Assembly (NCBI RefSeq): GCF_900112365.1
Contig: NZ_FOLQ01000001.1
Location: 744,001 to 808,000, forward strand
Reading direction: 5' to 3'
Length of the DNA stretch: 64,000 bases
Origin: Spirosoma endophyticum
GTDB taxonomy: Bacteria; Bacteroidota; Bacteroidia; Cytophagales; Spirosomataceae
Shown: positions 43,822 to 52,908 of the stretch, in pieces
Layout of the letters: every line of letters begins with the position of its first letter
How positions within the stretch are numbered: the first letter of the stretch is position 1
Program-made: the position numbers and the translations under genes
Notes under the pieces: generated by a model
The model's database searches: none
What the model was told of the DNA's origin: nothing
Seen by the model: the letters and a program-made list of their open reading frames with translations, nothing else

Positions 43822-45525
43822 TTATAGATTTTGTGCTTTCAATTGTCGGACTGCATAATCGGCCGCCCTGGCCGTTAATGCCATGTAAGTCAGCGATGGA
43901 TTCTGGGTCGAGGTGGAGGTCATGCAGGCGCCATCGGTTACGAATACGTTTTTGCAGGCATGTAGCTGATTCCACTTATTGAGCAACGACGTTTTCGGAT
44001 CGCGGCCCATCCGAACGCCACCCATTTCGTGATTTTCACTGCCTGGAATCCGCCCGGTATCGATCTGCTTGATGTCCGTAAAACCCGCCCGTTCATACAT
44101 TTCGGCAAACTGTTCAAAGAAGTCACGTAGCATTTTCTCGTCGTTCTCATCGTAGGCCACCGAAACGCTCAATTGGGGAATCCCCCAGGAATCTTTCAGC
44201 GTCGGGTCAAGCCGAACGGTGCTGATTTCTTTGGGAATGGTTTCGCCCATCATACTCGACTGCACCAACCAGGGGCCAAGTGTGCTGCTTGTCAGACGTT
44301 TTTTTAAATCGGCCCCTAATCCGCTCTGGTCGGCCTGCGAAGATCGACCCGCCGAGAACGTAGCGGCATAGCCCCGCAGAAAGTCCGTTTCCTGATGAAT
44401 CACATTCCGGAACCGGGGAAGATAGCTGCTGTTGGGGCGTCGTCCCGAGGTAGTGGTGTCGGCAAAGCCTGCATACTGCCCTGCGACGCGCCCCCGGTAG
44501 CTGTGAAACGCGATGAATTTACCCAGCAATCCATTGTCATTGCCTAGTCCATGGGGAAATCGACTGGATGAGGAATTGAGTAAAATCTTATTGGTGTTCA
44601 GCGCCGATGCGTTGAGAAATAACACACGGGCGTAGTACTCAGTCATTTGTTTGGTATGCGCATCGATCACCCGCACGCCCGTTGCTTTCGCTTTTACTGG
44701 ATCATAAATAATGGAATGCACGACTGAGTCGGGCCGTAAAGTGAGTTTGCCGGTTTTCAACGCCCAGGGAATGGTAGACGCATTGCTGCTGTAATAGCCC
44801 CCAAACGGACATCCCCGCTCGCACAGGGTGCGATGCTGGCAGCGAGCCCGACCCTGTTTGGTATGAATGGGATTCGGTTGGGTCAGGTGAGCGACCCGAC
44901 CCATAATAACCGGCCGATCGGGATAGTGCTGACCCATTTTCTGTTTGAAATACGTCTCCACACAGCTCATTTCGTGGGGTGGCAAAAACTCGCCGTCGGG
45001 TAGCGTGGCCAGTCCATCGCGGTTGCCCGAAATCCCGGCAAAGCGTTCGACATGGCTGTACCAGGGGGCCAGATCAACGTAGCGAATGGGCCAGTCTACG
45101 GCAAAACCATCGCGGGCGGGGCCGCTGAAATCGAAGTCACTCCAGCGCTGGGTTTGCCGTCCCCACAGAAGCGATCGGCCGCCCACCTGGTAGCCCTGAA
45201 TCCAGTCGAAGGGTTTTTCCTGCACATAGGGATGGTCGCTGTCTTTGGCGTAAAAAAGTGAACTACCCTCGTTGAACGCATAATTTCGGCTAGCCACCGA
45301 GTAGGCTTGTTTTGTCTGAAGCGATACCTCCCCCCGGTGTTCGAACTCCCAGGGATTCATCATCGCCGTGGGATAATCTGTTACGTGCTGCACATTTCGT
45401 CCCCGATCCAGAAGCAGCGTTCGCAGGCCTTTATCCGTCAATTCTTTAGCCGCCCAGCCTCCACTGATACCCGATCCCACCACAATAGCATCGAAGCTGT
45501 AATTATCTATGTTTGTATTTGCCAT
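43822..45525 (-). CDS. GMC-family FAD oxidoreductase
   Basis: 567 residues, full length. The FAD-binding Rossmann loop is GSGISGGWAAKEL (17-29). The active-site side shows the GMC pattern GGRSLLWGRQTQRW and, at the C-terminus, ENHEMGGVRMG with the catalytic His, then PSLTYMALTARAADYAV. A cysteine cluster (GRARCQHRTLCERGCPFGGY) in the middle is common in the Bacteroidota gluconate/glucose-dehydrogenase-like members. No own signal peptide is visible, although related enzymes are exported with a small subunit 3, which is not encoded here. The exported TIM-barrel epimerase downstream is its partner by position. Confidence 0.9.
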   Translation of the reverse strand: MANTNIDNYSFDAIVVGSGISGGWAAKELTDKGLRTLLLDRGRNVQHVTDYPTAMMNPWEFEHRGEVSLQTKQAYSVASRNYAFNEGSSLFYAKDSDHPYVQEKPFDWIQGYQVGGRSLLWGRQTQRWSDFDFSGPARDGFAVDWPIRYVDLAPWYSHVERFAGISGNRDGLATLPDGEFLPPHEMSCVETYFKQKMGQHYPDRPVIMGRVAHLTQPNPIHTKQGRARCQHRTLCERGCPFGGYYSSNASTIPWALKTGKLTLRPDSVVHSIIYDPVKAKATGVRVIDAHTKQMTEYYARVLFLNASALNTNKILLNSSSSRFPHGLGNDNGLLGKFIAFHSYRGRVAGQYAGFADTTTSGRRPNSSYLPRFRNVIHQETDFLRGYAATFSAGRSSQADQSGLGADLKKRLTSSTLGPWLVQSSMMGETIPKEISTVRLDPTLKDSWGIPQLSVSVAYDENDEKMLRDFFEQFAEMYERAGFTDIKQIDTGRIPGSENHEMGGVRMGRDPKTSLLNKWNQLHACKNVFVTDGACMTSTSTQNPSLTYMALTARAADYAVRQLKAQNL

Positions 45526-45696
45526 GACGTTATGTTAACCTTCTGTTTTACGGGCTCAGACAGGAATAAAACAGATGCCTGATCGGTATGTAAACTACTT
45601 ATTAGGGTTAATTTGGATGCTGTCGGTCAACCCGGTACATTTATTCAGTTCAAAAAGGCGGTCATTCGTCATGGCTACCTATCCAGTATGTATTCC

Positions 45697-46356
45697 ATGA
45701 AAATCAACGCGATAATAACCGGCGCTACCGGCATGGTGGGCGAAGGTGTTTTACTCGAATGTCTCACTCATCCCGATGTTGAGCAGGTGCTGGTCATCAA
45801 CCGGAAACCGGGTGGTGTATCGCATCCCAAACTGAAGGAAATCATCTACAATGATTTCTTTAACCTGAGCCCCATTGAGCAGCAGCTGGCGGGTTACAAT
45901 GCCTGTTTTTTCTGTCTGGGTGTATCGTCGGTGGGCATGGGCGATGAGGAATACAAGCACCTGACGTACGACCTTACCCTGAACGTAGCAAAAACGCTGG
46001 CAAAACTAAACCCAGACATGACATTTACGTACGTTTCTGGCGCTGGCACCGATAGTACCGAAAAGGGGCGACTGGCGTGGGCACGAGTAAAAGGGGCTAC
46101 AGAAAATGCGTTGCTGCAGCTATTCAAGAACGCGTACATGTTCCGGCCAGGCTTTTTGAAAGCGGTTCCGGGCCAGAAAAACGTGAAGAGTTATTACCGA
46201 TACCTTGCCTGGCTATACCCGATTGGCCGGGCACTTTACCCGGCTGGCTTTTCCACCCTGGAAGAATTGGGACTGGCAATGATCAAAACGGCAACGGTGG
46301 GTTACGAGAAACGAATTCTGGAAGTAAAAGACTTCGTTGCATTAGCGAAACGGTAG
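45697..46356 (+). CDS. NAD(P)-binding Rossmann-fold (SDR-like) protein
   Basis: 219 residues from the ATG at 45697 (MKINAIITGATGMVG). An in-frame ATG 9 nt earlier is possible; a TTG much further upstream is unlikely. The cofactor loop GATGMVGEG, the strand CFFCLGVSS, and the segment YVSGAGTD are those of the extended SDR/NmrA-like family. The catalytic Tyr-x3-Lys motif is not evident, so the reaction is uncertain. It is a single gene, divergent from the GMC oxidoreductase by about 170 bp. Confidence 0.8.
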   Translation: MKINAIITGATGMVGEGVLLECLTHPDVEQVLVINRKPGGVSHPKLKEIIYNDFFNLSPIEQQLAGYNACFFCLGVSSVGMGDEEYKHLTYDLTLNVAKTLAKLNPDMTFTYVSGAGTDSTEKGRLAWARVKGATENALLQLFKNAYMFRPGFLKAVPGQKNVKSYYRYLAWLYPIGRALYPAGFSTLEELGLAMIKTATVGYEKRILEVKDFVALAKR

Positions 46357-46527
46357 GTTTAAAACGCAGCGGGCCGAAACAGAACTTCCCGAATGTTTTG
46401 AATTTTGGGAGGTTTAAGCGCATTAAAGACACAACGACGATAGCTAAACAGGAGAGCGTCTGAAACCGGATTTGTGGAATTTGAGCACCGCGAACATCCT
46501 TGCGTTACAAACCAAACCCACAGTCTC

Positions 46528-47358
46528 ATGCTTCACGTCAACGCTCCAGAGGCCGTCGCGCTCTCCTACGACGACATTATTTTTCAGAACCGCAACCGGG
46601 CTTACGGCGCCTTCGTACTACGTCAACAATACCGTTCAATTATCACCCGTGCCGTAGGATTGGGCATCGGTTTGTTTCTGGCTGCGCTGGCAACTCCTAC
46701 GCTTTACGCCCGGTTCTGGCCCAAAAATTCTATTGATAGGGAGTTGTCAATGAAAGAGGTAACGCTGACAAAAATTGCGGAGCCGCCAGTCGAAAAACCC
46801 CTTATCATCCCGCCTGCTGAGCAGGCACCAGCCGTCAATACAGTACGAAATTTACCGCTCGTTGTGATGCCCGAGGCTGATGTGGTTGAGGAAACGTTGC
46901 CGCCTACGGTGGAGGATTTTAAGGATGCCACGTCAGGTACCGAAACCGCCGAAGGCACGGGTGAGGTGGACGTGATTGCAGCCCCGGAAGCGAAACCCCC
47001 GACGGTTCAGGAAAAAGCCATTGAAATTGAGGCCAAATCTGATGAACCCTTCATCATGGTCGAGCAACAACCTGAGTACCCTGGCGGCATGACAGCGCTG
47101 GGCGATTTTCTTAGCAGGAGTCTGAAGTATCCTCGCGCGGCAGCATCAGCGGGTGTATCGGGTAAAGTTTTCGTCAGCTTCGTTGTCAACTCCGATGGAA
47201 GTCTCACCGATTTGCAGGTCTTGAAAGGTATTGGATTTGGCTGTGATGAAGAGGCTATTCGGGTCATGCAGAAGATGCCCCGATGGAAACCCGGCAAGCA
47301 GTCGGGGCGGGCTGTTCGGGTGAAATTCAATCTACCCATTTCGTTTACGCTGGAATAG
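46528..47358 (+). CDS. TonB-like energy-transducing protein
   Basis: 276 residues from the ATG at 46528; upstream frame sequence is not conserved. A cytoplasmic start with YDDIIFQNRNRAYGAFVLRQ is typical of Bacteroidota TonB proteins. Then come one membrane helix (about 40-62), a proline- and acid-rich periplasmic linker (about 75-180) and the TonB C-terminal domain (about 190-276) with YPGGMTALGDFL, VSGKVFVSFVV and MPRWKPGKQSGRAV. It should contact TonB-dependent receptors; the SusC-like receptor gene lies 2 kb away on the other strand. ExbB and ExbD are not encoded here. Confidence 0.92.
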   Translation: MLHVNAPEAVALSYDDIIFQNRNRAYGAFVLRQQYRSIITRAVGLGIGLFLAALATPTLYARFWPKNSIDRELSMKEVTLTKIAEPPVEKPLIIPPAEQAPAVNTVRNLPLVVMPEADVVEETLPPTVEDFKDATSGTETAEGTGEVDVIAAPEAKPPTVQEKAIEIEAKSDEPFIMVEQQPEYPGGMTALGDFLSRSLKYPRAAASAGVSGKVFVSFVVNSDGSLTDLQVLKGIGFGCDEEAIRVMQKMPRWKPGKQSGRAVRVKFNLPISFTLE

Positions 47359-47497
47359 GAAATCGTTACGTTTGATACCGCAGGTGTTCAGGCCTTAGAA
47401 TCAAAAAATGCTTGATTTACCTCTACCAGTCTGAAGAAATTCAGGCATCACTGTCACTGATACAGAACTCAAATTATTGTATCAAACGCTATCGGTT

Positions 47498-47558
47498 TAG
47501 GTAAAAGCAACAATGCCACACCCGTTACTAACGGGTGTGGCATTGTTGCTTTTACCTA
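47498..47558. terminator. Perfect 29-bp hairpin between the TonB-like and SusD genes
   Basis: Arms 47498-47526 and 47530-47558 are exact complements around a 3-nt loop (core GCAACAATGCCACACCCGTT). One of the longest perfect stems in the window. It ends 5 bp before the SusD stop codon and serves both convergent genes. The outer words CGTTTGATAC (47369-47378) and GTATCAAACG (47479-47488) form a second, distant inverted repeat in the same gap. Confidence 0.88.
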
Positions 47559-47563
47559 ATCAG

Positions 47564-49132
47564 TTATACGCCTGGGTAACCCGGATTCTGAGTTTTCAGG
47601 TTAGGGTTGTTTAGCAACTCCTGCTTTGGAATTGGGAGCAGCAGATGTTTTTCCTGCAAAGGCTGATTATTTGAACTTGGATTCACGTGTCCAACGAAAT
47701 TATCGAAACCACTGGTTTTATCATTGTACACTTTCCGCAGACGAACCATATCAAACCAGGTAATTTGCTCGTAGCACAGTTCGTGCCAACGCTCCCGCCA
47801 AACGGCTTCCCGGAAGGTAGCCTGCGTGTACGTTCCCAACGCGGGTGTCGTCAATTTAGCCCGGTCACGAATACGCTTCATGGCATCGTAGGCAGCCTGG
47901 GTTGGCCCACCCACTTCGTTCTGGGCTTCTGCATAAATCAGCAGTGTTTCTGCGTAACGAATCTGCGGCACGTTCAGGTTATTCTGACGGGTACCAGCAA
48001 CGCCCGACGTACCGTTTGCTGTCCGGTTGAAGTGCTTGAATACGTAAGGGGCGCCTAAGCTGAACTGAGCACCGTTGCCATTGGTATAATACGTCGTGTA
48101 GAAGTACCCTTCCTGATCCTTAGCCCGCAAATCGCCTGGTTCATATGAATTGTAAAAACTAGGCACTGGAACTGAGCTACCCGTTCCACCAGGACCATTA
48201 TAGGTAACTGGTTTAAAGTTCGGGTAGAAATTGTCCATTGGGTTACCAGCTACACTTGTATTGTACTGGATTTCGAACAGGTGTTCTATCCGGTTCTCAG
48301 TGCTTTCACTATGGACATCGTTATAATTCGTAAACAGGTTGATTGTACCTGGATTCGCATTGGCATAGGTAATCACTTCCAGCGCTTTGTCGGCGGCTAA
48401 CTTATAGTGCGAGGCTCCTTTGCTGAGCGGGAAGCCAGCCATCGTCAGATATACTTTGGACAACTGCGTTTTGACGGCGGCTAAGTTAACCCGTCCGGTT
48501 ACGTCCATCCAGGCCAGGCCAGCCCCTTCGGCAGCAACCAGGTCGTCGACAATCAGTTTGTAGACCTCCTCCTTGGATGCACGGGCCGGCAGGAAGTCCG
48601 CCGAATTTACCGTTTGCGACTTGGTAATCAAGGGAATATCACCCCATAGTTGAACCGCTGTAAAATAGGCCGAAGCCCGCAGGAACCGAGCTTCACCCAG
48701 AATTTTAGCTTTCTGAGCGGCATCCATTGGCGTAATAGCCGGTACCTTGTCAAGTACCTGATTGGCATTAGCAATCACGCGGTACAGACCATTCCAGTAG
48801 TTAACTACGTGCGCTGTATTGCCGTCATGTACTAACCCATAAAGGTTATTGAGGTCGGAGTTTTGCGCAGTTTCCGTAGTGGATGTACCCGTCAGGGCTT
48901 CCAGCAATTGCCAGTTGCTGGAGAAGATACCAGCCCCTTCGCCCATGAAACGCAGGCTGGCGTATACCGATGCCAGAGCTGATTCAGCTTGGTCAGGAAT
49001 CGTATAAAAACTATCGGGGGTCAGGTTCGATGGAGCCTTTTCTTCCAGGAACTCCTTACAGCCAACGGTGCTGGTTAGGGCAAATCCGCACAGCAAGGCC
49101 CGGCTTACATGTTTTACGAGTGTATGTCTCAT
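47564..49132 (-). CDS. SusD/RagB-family outer-membrane lipoprotein
   Basis: 522 residues. Lipoprotein signal LLCGFALTSTVGC with the cysteine near residue 25. The SusD fold shows NLTPDSFY at the mature start, the helical repeats of the first half (RFLRASAYFTAVQLWGDIPL), and the end RYAETLLIYAEAQNEVGG and FDMVRLRK. It is the glycan- or peptide-binding lid of the receptor encoded 34 bp upstream (SusC), and both genes form one unit. Substrate is not evident; no glycoside hydrolase is in this operon. Confidence 0.95.
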   Translation of the reverse strand: MRHTLVKHVSRALLCGFALTSTVGCKEFLEEKAPSNLTPDSFYTIPDQAESALASVYASLRFMGEGAGIFSSNWQLLEALTGTSTTETAQNSDLNNLYGLVHDGNTAHVVNYWNGLYRVIANANQVLDKVPAITPMDAAQKAKILGEARFLRASAYFTAVQLWGDIPLITKSQTVNSADFLPARASKEEVYKLIVDDLVAAEGAGLAWMDVTGRVNLAAVKTQLSKVYLTMAGFPLSKGASHYKLAADKALEVITYANANPGTINLFTNYNDVHSESTENRIEHLFEIQYNTSVAGNPMDNFYPNFKPVTYNGPGGTGSSVPVPSFYNSYEPGDLRAKDQEGYFYTTYYTNGNGAQFSLGAPYVFKHFNRTANGTSGVAGTRQNNLNVPQIRYAETLLIYAEAQNEVGGPTQAAYDAMKRIRDRAKLTTPALGTYTQATFREAVWRERWHELCYEQITWFDMVRLRKVYNDKTSGFDNFVGHVNPSSNNQPLQEKHLLLPIPKQELLNNPNLKTQNPGYPGV

Positions 49133-49166
49133 TCGATGAAATTTCTAGGTTAAATGCATTCGTGGA

Positions 49167-52100
49167 TTACAGTCCGATCTGAAGACCCAGCAGATAGGTG
49201 GTTGGTTTGGGGTAGTTGTGCCAGATTTCACCCTGCGAGAAGGCGCTGTTATTGTCGCCAGTACCCTGATTGGTTGGGGTTACTTCTGGATCGCCAATAA
49301 TGGGGTCATCTACCAACAGGAAGAAATTCTGCGCCGAGGCATACACGCGAAGGCGGTTCAGTTTCAACTTGTTCGTGATTGCAGATGGTAAGGTGTAGCC
49401 AAGCAGCAAATTTTTACCCCGTAAGAATGAGCCATCCTTAACCCAATGACTATCTACGTTGGTTACATAACCCGCACGCGTATCCCGAATTTGCGCAATC
49501 ATTGTATTCTGATTGGTTGGCGTCCAGGCGTTCAGTACGGAGGTATAGCTGTTTGCCAGTGCCTGCCGGTCTTCACTAGGGTGCAGGTTCATGAGCAATA
49601 CATCGTTGCCGTACATATACTGCAATTCAAGCGTAGCATCGAAGTTACCTAACTTGAAGTTGTTAGTCAGCGCACCCCAGCCTTTTGGACTGCCGTTACC
49701 AATAATACTACGGTCAGCATCGGTAATGGCTTTATCACCATTTACGTCCAAATACTTGATATCACCAGGCAGCAGAGTCAGGCCATTCCGATAGCTGGTA
49801 AATTGAGCAGCCTGATCGCGTTCAGCTTCACTCCAGGTACCCAGGCGAGTGAGACCCCAGAATGAACCAACCGGCTCACCAATCCGAATGATGTTGGTTT
49901 GGTTTGTAAAGTTCGGTCCGCCTACACCGAAAATATCGGATGGTGTAGCCAGCGACAGCACTTTATTGCGGTTAAGCGAGATGTTGAACGTAGTGTTCCA
50001 GGTAAAAGAACCCTTGTTGACGTTCACCGTATTTATAGAAAATTCGAAGCCCTGGTTCTGCATCGACCCTACGTTCCGGCGAATAGTGCCATAGCCGCTG
50101 GTGCGTGGAACAGGTGCGTCAAGCAGCATGTCGGTGGTTAGACGATAGTAGTAGTCCAATTCCATATTAACCCGTCCTTTGAACAGACCAATTTCTAAGC
50201 CTACGTCTGTCTGGGCTGTTTTTTCCCATTTCAGATCGGGGTTTGCCAGGCGGTTAATCCCGGTTCCACTAACCCGTGTGTCACCGTAGACGGTGGTGTA
50301 GGTAGAGCTAAGTAACGACAGCGACTGGTAAGGGGGAATCTCTGAGTTACCAGTTAGTCCATAGCTAGATCGTAGTTTCAGGTTGGAGATAATCGAATTA
50401 CCTTTCAGGAAGTCTTCTTCCGAAATACGCCAGGCTAAAGCCGCCGAAGGGAAAAAGGCAAACTTGTTGTTTTCCCCGAATTTAGACGAACCATCGGCCC
50501 GCCCCGTTGCGGTAAACAGATACTTGTTTTTATAGCCGTAGTTAACCCGACCGAAGTAGGAGTTAAAGGCAAACCGCGATGCTTCTGATCTAACTGAAGG
50601 GTTAGTAGCGCCAGCGTCTATGTTGTTGAAGCCAAAGTAGTCGGTAGCGAAGCCACTAACGCTGGCACCTATATTGAACGTATTCGTTTCCTGCCAAGAG
50701 ATACCCAACAAGCCTGTAAACGAGTGGTCCTGACCAAACTGCTTATTGTAGGTCAGGTAGTTTTCCAAAGACCAGAACGATGTACGAGTATTGGCAACAT
50801 CAGCGTTACCGTTACCACCGATGTTCAGTGTACGGGTTTGCGACTGGTTGACTTCCTGGGTCTGGATATTCGTACCCAGAACAGTCCGCATTTCCAATCC
50901 TTTAGCGAAGGTAATGTTGGTAAACAAACTTCCTATGGCCGTCTGGGTATTCTGAATGTATTTACGGTCCATCAGGCGGTGTACTGAACTCATTGTACCT
51001 TCGGCCTGGGGATAGTCGCGGTTTTCAGCGAAGATCCCTGTATCTGGGTACCGTACGGGCAGGAACGGAAAGTCTTCGACAATTTGCCGGGCAACGGCAT
51101 CATTTACGTCCACCAGGTTTTCAGTCTGGTTGTTGTAACTCAGCGTACCGCCAATTTTGAGCCAGCTTTTTACCTGATCGTCAAGGGAGAAGCGGCCAGA
51201 ATACCGTTTCATGTACGACGTTTTGATAAGCCCCTGATCGTCCCGATAGTTGAGCGAGAGCGAATACTGGGTGCGCTCGTTACCACCACTGAAACCTAAC
51301 TGATGGTTTTGTGAAATGGAATTCTGCGATGATTCCTTAAACCAGTCGGTATCGTACAACGGGTTCAGATTGGCATCAAAAACACCTGGGTGGGCTGCAC
51401 TGAATGCTTTCCGCCGAACAACAGGGTCCAGGTTCGAATATTTGCCAGAGGCCCAGCCGACGGGGTCAAACTTGGCTATGTTGGCATAAGCCAAATCCTC
51501 CGTAGCTAAGTACTCTTTCGCGTTTAGTACTTTAGGCTTGTTGGGCCCAATGGTATTCACGCTGAACTGCGTATCATACGTAACCCGGCTTTCGCCAGCT
51601 TTACCTCTTCTGGTCGAGATCAGAATAACACCATTCGCTCCCCTGGCACCGTAGATAGCCGTTGACGAAGCATCTTTCAGTACTTCAACATTGACAATAT
51701 CGTTCGGGTTAATGTAGTCAATCGGGTTACTGAACTGATCGCCAGTACCCTGTGGAAGCATAACGCCGTCTACTACATAAAGCGGGTTGTTCGAGGAGTT
51801 AATAGAACTAAATCCCCGAATCCGAACGGTAGTACGACCACCGGGACGACCCGAATTTGTGTTTACCTGCACACCAGGCAACCGGCCTGAAAGCTGCTGG
51901 TTAAGCGAAGGGGCTGGCCGCTCCAACAGTTCAGCCTCTTTTACGCCAGAAACGGAACCCGTCAAATCCGATTTTTTTGCCGTACCATAGCCGATAACGA
52001 CAATCTCATCCAACACCTTGCTGTCGGCTTTCAGGCTAACATTCAGCGATGTTTGGTTCCCTACTTTCACTTCTTGAGTTAAATACCCAACAAATGAGAA

Positions 52101-52415
52101 AACTAACGTAGCCCCACCCTCGGGTACGTCTAATTTGTAGCGACCTTCAGCATCGGTGACCGTACCGCGCTGTGTTCCTTTCAGGATAACGCTCACACCC
52201 GGTAAGCGTTCGTTCTTTTCGTCAATAACCTGACCAGTTAATGTTCTGTCTACTAACTTTTCTAAGCGAATCGTTACGTGTTTGCCAGATACGTTTCCAT
52301 CGGGAATTCCAGCAGCTTGGGTTAGGGTAATACAAGAGCAAACCAGGAGGCCTTGCGTAACAGACAGCCTCATAAACCTGCCTGGCAGGATATGCGGTCG
52401 TAAAGGTTTTGCCAT
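49167..52415 (-). CDS. SusC/RagA-family TonB-dependent outer-membrane receptor
   Basis: 1082 residues from the ATG at 52415; a TTG six codons upstream is less likely. Signal peptide (LSVTQGLLVCSCITLTQA), then an N-terminal STN/carboxypeptidase-like beta-sandwich (about 55-140, GQVIDEKNERLPGVSVILKG), the signature KVLDEIVVIGYGTAKKSDLTGSV for SusC proteins, the plug (about 150-270, with VEVLKDASSTAIYGARGANG) and the 22-strand barrel ending YLLGLQIGL. It imports an oligomer together with the SusD lid, powered by TonB. The 490-bp upstream gap contains an unusual tandem repeat. Substrate unknown. Confidence 0.95.
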   Translation of the reverse strand: MAKPLRPHILPGRFMRLSVTQGLLVCSCITLTQAAGIPDGNVSGKHVTIRLEKLVDRTLTGQVIDEKNERLPGVSVILKGTQRGTVTDAEGRYKLDVPEGGATLVFSFVGYLTQEVKVGNQTSLNVSLKADSKVLDEIVVIGYGTAKKSDLTGSVSGVKEAELLERPAPSLNQQLSGRLPGVQVNTNSGRPGGRTTVRIRGFSSINSSNNPLYVVDGVMLPQGTGDQFSNPIDYINPNDIVNVEVLKDASSTAIYGARGANGVILISTRRGKAGESRVTYDTQFSVNTIGPNKPKVLNAKEYLATEDLAYANIAKFDPVGWASGKYSNLDPVVRRKAFSAAHPGVFDANLNPLYDTDWFKESSQNSISQNHQLGFSGGNERTQYSLSLNYRDDQGLIKTSYMKRYSGRFSLDDQVKSWLKIGGTLSYNNQTENLVDVNDAVARQIVEDFPFLPVRYPDTGIFAENRDYPQAEGTMSSVHRLMDRKYIQNTQTAIGSLFTNITFAKGLEMRTVLGTNIQTQEVNQSQTRTLNIGGNGNADVANTRTSFWSLENYLTYNKQFGQDHSFTGLLGISWQETNTFNIGASVSGFATDYFGFNNIDAGATNPSVRSEASRFAFNSYFGRVNYGYKNKYLFTATGRADGSSKFGENNKFAFFPSAALAWRISEEDFLKGNSIISNLKLRSSYGLTGNSEIPPYQSLSLLSSTYTTVYGDTRVSGTGINRLANPDLKWEKTAQTDVGLEIGLFKGRVNMELDYYYRLTTDMLLDAPVPRTSGYGTIRRNVGSMQNQGFEFSINTVNVNKGSFTWNTTFNISLNRNKVLSLATPSDIFGVGGPNFTNQTNIIRIGEPVGSFWGLTRLGTWSEAERDQAAQFTSYRNGLTLLPGDIKYLDVNGDKAITDADRSIIGNGSPKGWGALTNNFKLGNFDATLELQYMYGNDVLLMNLHPSEDRQALANSYTSVLNAWTPTNQNTMIAQIRDTRAGYVTNVDSHWVKDGSFLRGKNLLLGYTLPSAITNKLKLNRLRVYASAQNFFLLVDDPIIGDPEVTPTNQGTGDNNSAFSQGEIWHNYPKPTTYLLGLQIGL

Positions 52416-52908
52416 AGGACTTTTGCCGTTCAAATGGGGCGTTTAGAGTTAAGTTGGAAATAATTGAATGCCCAATTATCCAGACCTAGAAATAGTATTG
52501 CGAGTATATCTACTTATCCATTCCCGAGTTTTTATTAAAAAAATTAAAAATCTTATTATAAGTGGGTTAAAAATCTTGTTATGATAAGTTGAAATTAAAC
52601 AACTGTATATTTCTCAACAAGCTCACTATTAACCTTATAGCCTATTTTTAGATTTGGTAAGCAGTAGGCCGTATAAATGACCTTCTATTGTTTTAATCTC
52701 AAGATTAATAAGGAGATACAAATTAAAGGAGCGTATTATTACCATGCCACCGAGATAAGGCAATAAAATTAGCCTGGTTGGCAACCCGTCATGACCAAAA
52801 GCGAACAGCCTATAAAAATACCAACTCTATCTACGACTACTGTCGGCACAAATTCACGTCAGAATCTGTTATAATTATAGTCGTCCATAACCGGTTGGCA
52901 GTTTACTT
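52416..52908. other. AT-rich divergent promoter region between SusC and menF
   Basis: About 490 bp, clearly more AT-rich than its flanks, with no credible frame. It must hold the promoters of both genes. Apart from the tandem repeat at 52544-52589 I see no strong hairpin and no clear TAnnTTTG box for SusC. Confidence 0.6.
52544..52589 (-). promoter_or_regulatory. Tandem imperfect repeats with inner palindromes upstream of SusC
   Basis: Two units beginning TTAAAAATCTT, at 52544-52563 and 52567-52589, the second with a 3-nt insertion. Each ends in a near-palindrome (CTTATTATAAG and TTATGATAAG). They lie about 130-175 bp before the receptor's start and could bind a regulator. Confidence 0.45.

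Noticed and set aside
47369-47488. A 10-bp inverted repeat CGTTTGATAC/GTATCAAACG with 100-bp spacer, as possible ends of a small mobile element
   Set aside because: There are no target duplications or coding content, and the spacing with a terminator next to it makes chance likely.
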